Counted from the stretch's first letter, positions 1-8,135 are shown. The stretch: DNA of 19,773 nucleotides from SFEL01 sp045603585 (GCA_045603585.1 JAZUMK010000008.1:1-19773); one strand, 5' to 3'. Notes: generated by a model not told the origin, from the letters alone. A program made the numbers and translations.

Positions 1-201
1 CTTTACACGGTATGGTTCAAGGGGAGTTTTATCGGCAAAGTATACGCCTATATCCTCAGGCATTTTTTCAACGCCGTAGAACAGGTCTATCAGCACAGCG
101 TCCTGTCCTGCGCTCCTGAGGGCATTGCATACCATGGTACCGGTGGAAAGGGAAACGTCCCTCTCTGCGCTGAGTCCGCCTGCCAATACCACTATCCTCA
201 T
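1..201 (-). CDS. ddl: D-alanine--D-alanine ligase, N-terminal part (cut by window edge)
   Basis: Only the first 67 codons are present; the gene runs off the left edge. The protein begins MRIVVLAGGLSAERDVSLST, which matches the N-terminal substrate-binding lobe of Ddl enzymes (glycine-rich VLAGG loop followed by ERDVS with its conserved glutamate and serine). Ddl joins two D-alanines in the cytoplasm, using ATP, to make the dipeptide for peptidoglycan precursors. The ATG at 199-201 is preceded by an AAGGA ribosome site about 8 bases upstream. The gap to the next gene upstream (202-330) holds -10-like sequences on the minus strand (TACAAT at 231-236, TATAGT at 236-241) but no convincing -35, so its promoter is uncertain. 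The ATP-grasp domain is outside the window, so a related D-Ala-D-X ligase cannot be excluded. Confidence 0.85.
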   Translation of the reverse strand, partial: MRIVVLAGGLSAERDVSLSTGTMVCNALRSAGQDAVLIDLFYGVEKMPEDIGVYFADKTPLEPYRVK

Positions 202-330
202 ATCCGATGATCCTTCTTTCGTCAAATTTTATTGTACTATATCATATGTAACGGCTTAGCAAAACATCTCAGGCCGTCACATCGCCTCATCCCATATCAT
301 TTGCAATGGATGCGGCAGTTTTTGCAATGG

Positions 331-1365
331 TTAAAGAGCCTTTATATCCTCTATCAGCTCCTCCACGTCAGCGGGATTGGTGGCCCAGCTGGTGCAGAAG
401 CGCAGCACGGTATGCTTCTCATCATAGGGGCCGTTATTGGAGGATACGTATTTTTCATTGAGCTTTGCCATTGCGTCATTGGGCACAATTACAAAAATCT
501 GGTTTGTGCCGCTGTTTACAAGGAACCTGTATCCCTTGTCCGCAAAGGCTTTGCGAATATCATCCGCCAGCCTGTCCGCATGCTCCGCAAGCTTGAAATA
601 TGCGCCGTCACGGAACAGCTCGATAAACTGTATGCCCAGCAGCCTGCCCTTTGCAAACATGCCGCCATGCTGCTTTATCATGTAGCGGAAGTCCTTCTTG
701 AGGGCTTCATTGCGTATCACAACGGCTTCGCCCATAAGAGCGCCCTGCTTTGTTCCGCCGATATAAAACACATCGCATACATTATAAAGGAAAGGCAGGT
801 CAATATCGTTTTCTGCGGCGGTCATGCCGTAGCCCAGCCTTGCGCCGTCCAGATAAAGCAGCAGGCCGTATTTGTCGCACACCTGGCGAAGATCGCTGAG
901 CGCCTTGCGGGAGTATACGGTACCCAGCTCGGAGGGGCTGGAAATGTACACCATACCGGGCTGAACCATATGCTCAAAGGCTTCATCCACATAATGATCG
1001 TGGCAGAGCTTTTCCACCATTTCGGCGGTAAGCAGGCCGTCTTGGGTATTTATGGTAAGCACCTTGTGACCGGTTGCTTCTATTGCGCCGGTCTCATGTA
1101 CGCTGATATGGCCAGTAGCCGCAGAGATAACGCCCTGATGGGACCTGAGGGCTGCGGAAATAACAGTAAGGTTTGCCTGAGTGCCGCCCACCAGGATATG
1201 CACGGCCGCATCGGGTGCACCGCAAAGGCCGCGGATAATATTGCGGGCCTCCTCGCTGTATTCATCCTCGCTGTAGCCAATGCTCTGGCACATGTTGGTT
1301 TCAGCCATCCTCTTGATAATAGGAGGATATGCGCCCTCGTTGTAATCGCAATTGAAGTACTTCAT
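331..1365 (-). CDS. Low-specificity L-threonine aldolase-like PLP enzyme (beta-eliminating lyase family)
   Basis: This is a 344-residue fold-type I PLP enzyme of the threonine aldolase family, which cleaves L-threonine or allo-threonine to glycine and acetaldehyde in the cytoplasm. Visible landmarks are the cofactor-binding stretch GGTQANLT (60-67), the histidine of the stacking region (SVHETGAIE, 88-96), the PLP-pyridine aspartate and nearby arginine in YLDGAR (D173, R176), and the Schiff-base lysine in GGTKQG (K206). The length is usual for the family. It follows pfkA by 14 bases, and its AAAGGATG ribosome site overlaps the pfkA TAA stop, so the two are very likely co-transcribed and coupled. 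Substrate preference cannot be read from the sequence; a related amino-acid lyase is possible. No clear terminator follows it. Confidence 0.85.
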   Translation of the reverse strand: MKYFNCDYNEGAYPPIIKRMAETNMCQSIGYSEDEYSEEARNIIRGLCGAPDAAVHILVGGTQANLTVISAALRSHQGVISAATGHISVHETGAIEATGHKVLTINTQDGLLTAEMVEKLCHDHYVDEAFEHMVQPGMVYISSPSELGTVYSRKALSDLRQVCDKYGLLLYLDGARLGYGMTAAENDIDLPFLYNVCDVFYIGGTKQGALMGEAVVIRNEALKKDFRYMIKQHGGMFAKGRLLGIQFIELFRDGAYFKLAEHADRLADDIRKAFADKGYRFLVNSGTNQIFVIVPNDAMAKLNEKYVSSNNGPYDEKHTVLRFCTSWATNPADVEELIEDIKAL

Positions 1366-1379
1366 AATTAAAACATCCT

Positions 1380-2354
1380 TTAGATATAAATCTTGTTCAG
1401 TGCGCCATGGAGATTGTACAGCTGCTCATCAAAGCTGTCGCTGTGGCCGGAGGCCTCGCAGATATCCACGTCGATAATGTGATTGTCCCTTATGCCAACG
1501 GCACGGTTGCGCTTGCCCTCATGGATAAGCTCAACCGCCCTTGCGCCAAGGCGGGTTGCCAGCATCCTGTCCGCTGCGGAGGGAGAACCGCCCCGCTGAA
1601 TGTAGCTGAGCACTACGGGCTTGATATCCACATCGGTGGTCTCGCGGACGTACTTTGCAAAGTCTGCGGCGCTGCCTGCGCCCTCTGCTATGACCACAAG
1701 GCTGGTGTAGCGGCCGCGAAGCCTGTTCTGCACCAGCTGGGCCGCTGCCTCTTCCCAGGGCTTGGGGCACTCGGGAGCCAGAACTATATCGGTGGGGCCA
1801 ACCATGCCGGACCAGAGAGCGATATCGCCGCAGTTTCTGCCCATTACCTCAACGACCGCAACTCGGTCATGGGAGCGCATGGTATCCTTGATCTTTTCCA
1901 GCTCGCCGATTACGTTATTTACTGCGGTATCAAAGCCGATGGTAAAATCGGTATAACCCATATCGTTATCGATGGTACCGGGTATGCCCATTACGTTTAC
2001 GCCATGCTTTGCAAGGTCTTCAGCACCCCTGAAGCTGCCGTCGCCGCCAACTACAATAAGGGAATCCATCTCATATGCCTTCATTATCTTCACGGCCTTT
2101 TCCTGCCCCTCGGGAGTTTTGAAGTCATCGGAGCGTGCGGTGCGCAGAATGGTGCCGCCCCGCTGGATTATACCGTGAACATCTGCGGAATGCAGCTGCT
2201 TTACGTCGCCGTTCATAAGGCCTTCATAGCCATGATAAATGCCCAGCACCATATCATCCATGCTGAGGCCGCGCCTTACAACCGCTCTTACGGCGGCATT
2301 CATGCCGGGAGTATCTCCGCCGCTGGTCAAAATACCTATTTTATGCACTGCCAT
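1380..2354 (-). CDS. pfkA: ATP-dependent 6-phosphofructokinase
   Basis: This 324-residue enzyme phosphorylates fructose 6-phosphate to fructose 1,6-bisphosphate, the committed step of glycolysis. The N-terminus has the nucleotide loop ILTSGGDTPGMNA (8-20). GGDGSF (103-108) carries the glycine expected in ATP-dependent enzymes. PGTIDND (125-131) holds the catalytic Asp129, with Gly rather than the Lys found in pyrophosphate-dependent enzymes at position 126. MGRNCG (about 170) and the sugar-phosphate region follow. The length matches bacterial PfkA. The ATG has a strong GGAGGT site 6 bases upstream, and a TTGCCA-17-TATAAT promoter lies at 2429-2457. It is the first gene of a two-gene unit with the aldolase. 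Identification is firm. Confidence 0.96.
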   Translation of the reverse strand: MAVHKIGILTSGGDTPGMNAAVRAVVRRGLSMDDMVLGIYHGYEGLMNGDVKQLHSADVHGIIQRGGTILRTARSDDFKTPEGQEKAVKIMKAYEMDSLIVVGGDGSFRGAEDLAKHGVNVMGIPGTIDNDMGYTDFTIGFDTAVNNVIGELEKIKDTMRSHDRVAVVEVMGRNCGDIALWSGMVGPTDIVLAPECPKPWEEAAAQLVQNRLRGRYTSLVVIAEGAGSAADFAKYVRETTDVDIKPVVLSYIQRGGSPSAADRMLATRLGARAVELIHEGKRNRAVGIRDNHIIDVDICEASGHSDSFDEQLYNLHGALNKIYI

Positions 2355-2428
2355 TGCAATACCTCCAAAAATATACTGTATTGGGCGTTCGGCAGAATTT
2401 ACCTATTAACCCATATTAATCTTATTGT

Positions 2429-2457
2429 ATTATACTATCACAGCCCCCTCTTGGCAA
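2429..2457 (-). promoter_or_regulatory. Sigma-A-type promoter for pfkA
   Basis: On the minus strand the -35 box TTGCCA (2452-2457) is separated by exactly 17 bases from a consensus -10 TATAAT (2429-2434), about 75 bases upstream of the pfkA start. This is close to a perfect sigma-70/A promoter and would drive pfkA and the aldolase gene behind it. The intergenic space is shared with the divergent MATE gene. Confidence 0.8.
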
Positions 2458-2492
2458 TGTTAATCCCTGCGGCTATTGCAAAAGCCATAGGA

Positions 2493-2521
2493 TTGATATA
2501 AACTGTTAGGACTGTAACAAT
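2493..2521 (+). promoter_or_regulatory. Probable promoter for the MATE exporter
   Basis: TTGATA (2493-2498) is followed, 16-17 bases later, by TAACAAT (2515-2521), about 22 bases before the MATE start codon. The boxes are imperfect but the spacing and position fit, and it diverges from the pfkA promoter. Confidence 0.4.
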
Positions 2522-2543
2522 ACTACACCCGCAAGGAGCATAT

Positions 2544-3977
2544 ATGCTTAGTAAATATTTGGGAAACAGGGCTTTCTGGCGCACTGCGCTCTCATTGTGC
2601 CTCCCTGTTGCGCTGCAGAATCTTCTGACCAGTTCCTTTATACTGGTGGATACCCTTATGGTGGGCCAGCTGGGAGACATTCCCCTTTCCGCAGTGGGTA
2701 TGGCCGGCCAGTTTGGCTGGTTTATGAATATGATAGTATTCGGCGTAAGCTCCGGCGCGGCGGTATTCATTGCCCAGTACTGGGGAGCGGGTGATATCAG
2801 GGGCATCCGCCGTTCCTACGGCATTGCCATAGTGTCCGTAATGGCGATCACCTCCCTGTTCTGCGCAGCGGCAGGGCTTTTTCCAAAATTCGTAATCAGC
2901 ATATTCAACCGTGAGCCCGGGGTCGTGGCCGCCGGCTCAGATTATCTCAGGATCGCCTGCTGGTCATATATGGCCTCCGGCATAAGCCTTGTGCTTTCCG
3001 TGGTGCTCCGCTCCACGGAGCAGGTAAAGCTCCCCATGTACGTTTCCATCTTTACCACCGTGCTCAATGCCTTTATGGATTACGGCCTTATATTCGGCGC
3101 ATTCGGCATGCCTGAAATGGGCATCAGGGGCGCGGCGCTGGCCACCGTTATCTCCGCATGGGCAGGCCCCATCGTTACCTACATAATCTCCGCCTTCAAG
3201 AAAAACTTCCTCATATCCCCTCTGGGGGAAATGTTCAGCTTTGGCGGCGGCTTTGCAAAGCACTTTTTCAGCAAGGCCATGCCGGTCATCGCCAACGAAA
3301 CCTTCTGGGGACTGGGCGCTCTGCTGTTCAGCGTAATATTTGCAAACCTCGGATATCAGAACTATGCGGCTCTTACGATATTCCGCACCTTTGAAAACTT
3401 CTCCTTCGTGCTGTTCATAGGCCTTTGCAGCGCATGCAGCGTAATGGTGGGCAAGGAGATAGGCGCAGGAAATATAGAAGAAGCCGTGGATACCGCCAAG
3501 CGGTTCAATCTTGCAATACCCCTCGCTTCTGTAATTGTGGGCGCGCTGATAATCATAGCCCGCCACCCCCTTGCAAGCATATTCAACCTGAGCGGCAGCA
3601 TCTCCCCCGAGACCCTTGCCACCACCGGCCTGCTTATGCTTATATACGGCTTTGAGCTTCCCGCACGCAACATTCCCTACGTCCAGATAGTGGGCACATT
3701 CCGCCCCGGCGGAGACACCGCAGCAGGCGTAAGGCTGGATCTTATCTCCCTGTGGCTGCTGTCCGTTCCCGCAACCACCCTTGCAGCCTTTGTGTTCAAG
3801 TTCCCCTTCCCTGTGGTTTTTGCAATAATGTTTATTGCAGAGGACTATGTAAAGACCTATCTCTGCCTTAAGCATTTCTTCTCCTACCGCTGGCTGCGCC
3901 CCGTAACGGAGCAGGGTATAGAGGGACTTGAGCGATTCTGGCAGAACCGTCAGGCAAAGATGCAGGCAAAACAATAA
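2544..3977 (+). CDS. MATE family efflux transporter
   Basis: This 477-residue polytopic membrane protein belongs to the multidrug and toxin extrusion family, which exports cationic drugs or metabolites in exchange for sodium or protons. The first helix has the typical opening (LCLPVALQNLLTSSFILVDTLMVG, roughly 18-41), and the following AGQFGWF and SSGAAVFIAQYWGAGD (about 68-83) match the family's first and second helices. The remainder alternates hydrophobic helices and short loops in two halves, consistent with 12 membrane segments, and ends in a basic cytoplasmic tail. The ATG has an AAGGAG site 7 bases upstream. It stands alone on the plus strand between divergent pfkA and convergent nrdD, followed by a shared terminator. 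The substrate cannot be predicted. Confidence 0.93.
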   Translation: MLSKYLGNRAFWRTALSLCLPVALQNLLTSSFILVDTLMVGQLGDIPLSAVGMAGQFGWFMNMIVFGVSSGAAVFIAQYWGAGDIRGIRRSYGIAIVSVMAITSLFCAAAGLFPKFVISIFNREPGVVAAGSDYLRIACWSYMASGISLVLSVVLRSTEQVKLPMYVSIFTTVLNAFMDYGLIFGAFGMPEMGIRGAALATVISAWAGPIVTYIISAFKKNFLISPLGEMFSFGGGFAKHFFSKAMPVIANETFWGLGALLFSVIFANLGYQNYAALTIFRTFENFSFVLFIGLCSACSVMVGKEIGAGNIEEAVDTAKRFNLAIPLASVIVGALIIIARHPLASIFNLSGSISPETLATTGLLMLIYGFELPARNIPYVQIVGTFRPGGDTAAGVRLDLISLWLLSVPATTLAAFVFKFPFPVVFAIMFIAEDYVKTYLCLKHFFSYRWLRPVTEQGIEGLERFWQNRQAKMQAKQ

Positions 3978-3987
3978 CCTTATAAAC

Positions 3988-4019
3988 AAAAACCCGGACT
4001 GCTGTCCGGGTTTTATTTT
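3988..4019. terminator. Bidirectional intrinsic terminator between the MATE gene and nrdD
   Basis: An 8-bp perfect GC-rich stem (ACCCGGAC at 3992-3999 pairing with 4004-4011) has a 4-base loop, with a T-run after it on the plus strand (TTTTATTTT) and an equally good T-run on the minus strand. It serves the two convergent genes. Confidence 0.92.
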
Positions 4020-4027
4020 GCATTGAT

Positions 4028-6088
4028 TTAGATTTTGTAGGAAATTCTGTCCTTAAATTCCTGAATCTTGCCCTCGTTCCAGTTATCCGTGGGGCGGTAA
4101 TAGCCTGTTATGCGGCTGAATACCTCTGCGTGTTCTCCGCAATGGGGGCATTCGGGCTGTGCGCCTGCAAGGTATCCGCACTTGGGGCAGATGGAATATG
4201 TGGGAGTCAGGGTATAGTAGGGCAGCTGGTAGCCTGTGGCTATGGCGCGGACTATCTCTGCGGCCCTCTGCCAGTCCGGCAGCTGTTCGTCGGTATATAC
4301 GTGGAATACAGTGCCTGAGGTGTACATTGTCTGCAGCTCGTCCTGTGCCTCCAGCGCTTCGGTAAGGTCATCGGTAAAGTCCACAGGCATATGGGTGCTG
4401 TTGGTATAGTAGGGAGTGCCTGTACGGGAAGCGGTGATTATGCCGGGATACCTTTCCACGTCCTCACGGGCCATACGGTATGCTGTGGACTCGGCAGGAG
4501 TGGCTTCCAGATTGTACAGGGAGCCGGTGCGCTCCTGATACAGCCTGAGCCTGTCCAGCATATGCCTGAGCACGTCCTTTGCAAAGCGCTGTGTGCGCAC
4601 GTCGGTAAGGCCAGCCCTGAGCCAGCGGGCATTGAGGCCCGCTTCGTTCATGCCCACTATGCCGATGGTGGAGAAATGGTTGTCAAAGGAGCCGATGTAT
4701 CTCTTGGTATAGGGATACATGCCCTCGGTCATCAGCTTATTTACTATGCTGCGCTTTATCTCAAGGGAGCGGGAAGCAAGGTCCATAAGCTTATCCAGCC
4801 TTGCGTAAAACTCATCTTCGTTTTCGCTCAGGTATGCAAGCCTGGGAAGATTCAGCGTTACTGCGCCCACAGAGCCGCTGTTTTCGCCGCAGCCAAAGAA
4901 TCCGCCCGCCTTGCGGCGAAGCTCGGTGGGGCCATATGAAGGCCTGAGCATATCGCGAACCTCTGTCTTGCTGCGGCCACTGCTGATATAGTTTGCAAAG
5001 TAAGGAGTGCCGTACTTTGCCGCCATACCAAAGAGCAGGCGGTTGTTTTCGGTATCAGACCAGTCAAAGTCGGGGTCTATGGCATAGGTGGGAATGGGAT
5101 ATGCAAGGCCGCTGCCATTGGAATCGCCATCCCGCATTACCTCCATAAAGGCGCGATTGATAATATCCATCTCCGCCTGACAATCGCCATAGGTAAAATC
5201 TGCTGCCGCGCCGCCGATTACGGGATGCTCATCGTAAAGGTCTTCAGGCACAGTCCAGTCCAGAGTGATATTGCTGAATGGAGCCTGTGTGCCCCAGCGG
5301 CTGGGAGTGTTTACGCCGAATACAAAGGTTTCGATGCAGTTCTTTACGTCCTTGTAGGAAAGGTTATCCGCCTTTACAAAGGGCGCAAGGTATGTATCAA
5401 AGGAGCAGAAAGACTGGGCGCCCGCCCATTCGTTCTGCATTACGCCAAGGAAGTTTATCATCTGATTGCAGAGGGAATACAGATGCTTGGGAGGCTTGGA
5501 ATCGATCTTGCCCATTACGCCGCCAAGGCCCTCGGCGATCAGCTGCTTCAAGGACCAGCCGGCGCAATAGCCTGTGAGCATGGTAAGATCATGAAGATGC
5601 ATATCTCCATTGCGATGGGCGGTGGAGATCTCCGCATCATAAATCTCGGACAGCCAATAATTTGCGGTTATTGCGCCGCTGTTGGACAGGATAAGTCCGC
5701 CAACGGAATAGGATGCGGTGGCATTTTCCTTCATGCGGAGAGACTTTGCGCGGACGTAGTTATTTACGGTGTCCTTGTAATCCAAAATGGTGGACTTGAG
5801 GTTTCTGAGCTTTTCCCTCTCCCTGCGATACAGAATATAGGCCTTTGCCACATCTGCATAGCCCGCATGGATCAGCACCTGCTCTGCGCTGTCCTGAATA
5901 TCTTCAACGGCGATAAGGTCGTTCTTTATCTTGGTGTCAAAATCCGCCGTAACCTTAAGAGCAAGAAAATCAATTTCATTGCGGTCAAATTCCTTCTCCA
6001 TGGCTTCAAAAGCCTTGGCGATGGCTCCGCTTATCTTGGTAATATCAAATTCGGTTACGGTGTTGTCGCGTTTTAATACCTTGTACAT
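4028..6088 (-). CDS. nrdD: Anaerobic ribonucleoside-triphosphate reductase (class III), NrdD
   Basis: This oxygen-sensitive glycyl-radical enzyme reduces ribonucleoside triphosphates to deoxyribonucleotides in the cytoplasm. With the ATG at 6086-6088 it is 686 residues; the longer open frame to 6160 is unlikely because GGAGG sits 6 bases before this ATG and the protein then opens with the ATP-cone (MYKVLKRDNTVTEFD, about 1-95). The central 10-strand barrel follows. The C-terminus has two zinc cysteine pairs (C634, C637, C647, C650) and the radical-site stretch RITGYYRP, with Gly662 the probable radical carrier. The activating radical SAM enzyme NrdG, often adjacent, is not next to it here. 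Two candidate NrdR boxes overlap and flank its promoter. It converges with the MATE gene on a shared terminator. Confidence 0.95.
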   Translation of the reverse strand: MYKVLKRDNTVTEFDITKISGAIAKAFEAMEKEFDRNEIDFLALKVTADFDTKIKNDLIAVEDIQDSAEQVLIHAGYADVAKAYILYRREREKLRNLKSTILDYKDTVNNYVRAKSLRMKENATASYSVGGLILSNSGAITANYWLSEIYDAEISTAHRNGDMHLHDLTMLTGYCAGWSLKQLIAEGLGGVMGKIDSKPPKHLYSLCNQMINFLGVMQNEWAGAQSFCSFDTYLAPFVKADNLSYKDVKNCIETFVFGVNTPSRWGTQAPFSNITLDWTVPEDLYDEHPVIGGAAADFTYGDCQAEMDIINRAFMEVMRDGDSNGSGLAYPIPTYAIDPDFDWSDTENNRLLFGMAAKYGTPYFANYISSGRSKTEVRDMLRPSYGPTELRRKAGGFFGCGENSGSVGAVTLNLPRLAYLSENEDEFYARLDKLMDLASRSLEIKRSIVNKLMTEGMYPYTKRYIGSFDNHFSTIGIVGMNEAGLNARWLRAGLTDVRTQRFAKDVLRHMLDRLRLYQERTGSLYNLEATPAESTAYRMAREDVERYPGIITASRTGTPYYTNSTHMPVDFTDDLTEALEAQDELQTMYTSGTVFHVYTDEQLPDWQRAAEIVRAIATGYQLPYYTLTPTYSICPKCGYLAGAQPECPHCGEHAEVFSRITGYYRPTDNWNEGKIQEFKDRISYKI

Positions 6089-6117
6089 GGGCAGCCTCCA
6101 AATTTTCCGTCTATTAT

Positions 6118-6147
6118 AATATACAATATTTCGTATCCCTATTTCAA
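6118..6147 (-). promoter_or_regulatory. Probable nrdD promoter
   Basis: On the minus strand TTGAAA (6142-6147) lies 18 bases from TATATT (6118-6123), about 30 bases before the chosen nrdD start. A second, better -10-like TATAAT (6113-6118) is next to it but lacks a spaced -35. A candidate NrdR box covers the spacer and the edge of the -10. Confidence 0.45.
6121..6136. promoter_or_regulatory. Candidate NrdR box, promoter-proximal
   Basis: The 16-mer ATACAATATTTCGTAT agrees at 12 of 16 positions with the NrdR consensus as I recall it (acaCwATATATwGtgt). It overlaps the proposed nrdD -10 and spacer, where the ATP/dATP-sensing repressor NrdR would block polymerase. Its partner is at 6154-6169. 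Confidence 0.45.
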
Positions 6148-6153
6148 GGTTAA

Positions 6154-6169
6154 ATACCATATATTGTTG
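6154..6169. promoter_or_regulatory. Candidate NrdR box, promoter-distal
   Basis: The 16-mer ATACCATATATTGTTG agrees at 12 of 16 positions with the NrdR consensus and has an intact ATATAT centre. It starts 33 bases from the other candidate box, about three helical turns; known pairs have a similar spacing of slightly under this value. Confidence 0.5.
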
Positions 6170-6239
6170 TTATATCCAACATTTGCGCATATATGCATAT
6201 ATATTGCGGGCTGCTTTTGCTTTATTTTATCGGCATATA

Positions 6240-6248
6240 TGGTATAAT
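6240..6248 (+). promoter_or_regulatory. Extended -10 promoter directly before the membrane-protein gene
   Basis: TGGTATAAT is a perfect extended -10 element (TG-n-TATAAT) with weak -35 candidates (TTGCTT at 6217-6222). Its TATAAT ends 7 bases before the ATG at 6256, so the expected transcription start coincides with that ATG. Confidence 0.55.
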
Positions 6249-6255
6249 TTCAGAT

Positions 6256-8130
6256 ATGAGCGGAACATTTTCAGGCAATGTTATATCTGTTGTGTACCTG
6301 ATGGTCTTTTTGGCATCCGGGTATTTTATTGCGTTTAATATTTTCCCCAGAGAAGGCCGCCTGCTGCACCTGACGCTGGGAGCGGCTGTTGGGCTGCTGA
6401 TGCTTATGTGGCTGCCGGCGCTGTTTTCCTTTGCGCTTGGCTTTACTCTGCTGTCTCAGCTATTGGCATTGGCCGCAGCCATCGCCCTGGGCGCGAAGGC
6501 GCTTTTGCGGGGAACAAGGCTGCTGCTCCTCCCCCGCCGCATTGAATTAAAGCCGTATCTTTACTGCGTGGTGCCCACGGTATTGCTGCTGTGCGTGCTG
6601 CTTTTTACCCATGTTATCCCCCGCAATGAATACGGCGGCCTTTCCTCCGGCCAATCCACCTATGGGGATATGTGCATGCATCTGAGCATCATCTCCAGCA
6701 TTTCCCGTCAGGGCTTTTTCCCTCCGGAATATTCCATACTGCCCGGTCAGGCCATGAGCTATCCCTTCCTATGCGACAGCGTAAGCTCCACCTTCTACAC
6801 CCTGGGAGCCTCCCTGCGCTTCGCCTATATGCTGCCCATGATGGCCGCGTTTTTCTCTGTGGTATCCGGCGTATATCTGTTCTTTGAGGACTGGTTCAGA
6901 GATAATAAAAAGGCCGTATTGGCCTTTGTGCTGTTTTTCCTTGGGGGCGGCTTCGGCTTTGCCTATTTTATGAACGGCCTGGCCCAGGACCCATACAACT
7001 TCACCCGCATATTCACCGCCTTTTACGAAACCCCAACCAACCTTGTGGGGGAAAATATCCGCTGGGTAAACGTTATTGCGGATATGCTCATCCCCCAGCG
7101 TGCCACCCTTTTTGGCTGGAGCATACTGTTTCCCTGCCTGCTTCTCCTGCGCCGGGCGGCGATGGATGATGAGGATTGGATGTTCCTGCCTCTGGGCGTA
7201 ATGGCAGGGCTTCTGCCCCTTATTCATACCCATTCCTTCCTTGCGCTGGGTCTTGTAAGCCTGCCCTGGTTTATTCGGGCGATCTATAAAAATCAATCAC
7301 CCAAAAAATTCCTCTTGTACGGCATCATCGCCGTGGTTATGGCCGCTCCTCAGCTATTACTGTTCACCTTCAAAAGCGCAAACAGCTTCCTGACCTTCAA
7401 CTTTAACTGGAGCAACCAAACCGACAGCTTCCTGTGGTTTTACGTTAAAAATCTGGGTCTTGTATTCATACTGCTGCCTGCGGCCGTACTTTCCGCAGAA
7501 GGCAAGGACAGGCTCACATGGCTTGGAGTTGTGCCGCTGTGGATACTGTGCGAATTTATCCAGTTCCAGCCCAATCCCTACGACAACAACAAGCTGCTGT
7601 TTATCTGGTTCGCCTTTTCCTGCGGCATAGTGGCATCGCTGCTTACGGATATCCATGCAAAGCTTGAGGGCTTAAAGGGCCGCAGGCTTCTTGCGGTGAT
7701 AGTAATAATTGCCATGACCTTATCCGGAGTACTCACCCTTGGCCGCGAGCTGATAAGCGAATACGAGGTATTCAGCGAAGGGGAAATAGAGGCTGCGGAA
7801 TTCATCGAGGAAAACACACCTGCCGATGCAATTTTCCTCACCACCACCAATCACAACAACGCCGTTGCCGCCCTTACCGGGCGCAGCATAGTATGCGGCT
7901 CCGCATCCTATCTGTATTATCACGGATACGATACCTACCAAAGGGAGCAGGATATCCGCACCATGTTTGAATACCCCATGGACTCCGCCCAGCTGTATGA
8001 GCAATACGGCGTGGATTACATCTACATAGGCCCATACGAGCGCAATGCATATCTGCTGTCCCATATAGACTTTGCCGATCTGGAGCTGGTATTTGCAAAC
8101 GATACCGCCACAATATACCGATACAAATAA
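6256..8130 (+). CDS. GT-C-like polytopic membrane protein (putative glycosyltransferase)
   Basis: This 624-residue membrane protein has about a dozen hydrophobic segments up to roughly residue 510, then a soluble C-terminal domain. After the third or fourth helix, a loop contains TYGDMCMH (G137, D138, H142), resembling the acidic catalytic loop of GT-C lipid-linked glycosyltransferases. The tail (EAAEFIEENTPADAIFL, then YGVDYIYIGPYER) resembles C-terminal domains of DUF2298-like and related GT-C proteins. I infer transfer of sugar from a lipid carrier outside the membrane; no substrate can be assigned. The start is uncertain: an ATG at 6193 adds a hydrophobic 21-residue extension but has no ribosome site and would place the promoter inside the coding region. 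The ATG at 6256 has no ribosome site either but sits at the expected +1 of an extended -10 promoter. It is monocistronic with a strong terminator. Confidence 0.75.
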   Translation: MSGTFSGNVISVVYLMVFLASGYFIAFNIFPREGRLLHLTLGAAVGLLMLMWLPALFSFALGFTLLSQLLALAAAIALGAKALLRGTRLLLLPRRIELKPYLYCVVPTVLLLCVLLFTHVIPRNEYGGLSSGQSTYGDMCMHLSIISSISRQGFFPPEYSILPGQAMSYPFLCDSVSSTFYTLGASLRFAYMLPMMAAFFSVVSGVYLFFEDWFRDNKKAVLAFVLFFLGGGFGFAYFMNGLAQDPYNFTRIFTAFYETPTNLVGENIRWVNVIADMLIPQRATLFGWSILFPCLLLLRRAAMDDEDWMFLPLGVMAGLLPLIHTHSFLALGLVSLPWFIRAIYKNQSPKKFLLYGIIAVVMAAPQLLLFTFKSANSFLTFNFNWSNQTDSFLWFYVKNLGLVFILLPAAVLSAEGKDRLTWLGVVPLWILCEFIQFQPNPYDNNKLLFIWFAFSCGIVASLLTDIHAKLEGLKGRRLLAVIVIIAMTLSGVLTLGRELISEYEVFSEGEIEAAEFIEENTPADAIFLTTTNHNNAVAALTGRSIVCGSASYLYYHGYDTYQREQDIRTMFEYPMDSAQLYEQYGVDYIYIGPYERNAYLLSHIDFADLELVFANDTATIYRYK

Positions 8131-8135
8131 AGCAA

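Noticed and set aside
1407..2501. Long plus-strand open frame opposite pfkA (and similar ones at 232-1371, 8169-9656, 11630-13000, 13068-14168 and 14279-15610)
   Set aside because: Each mirrors a firmly identified gene on the other strand and has no family features of its own. Codon bias of the real genes leaves few stops on the opposite strand.
4028..6160. nrdD start at 6160
   Set aside because: The extension overlaps the promoter and NrdR-box candidates, has no ribosome site, and precedes the canonical ATP-cone opening.
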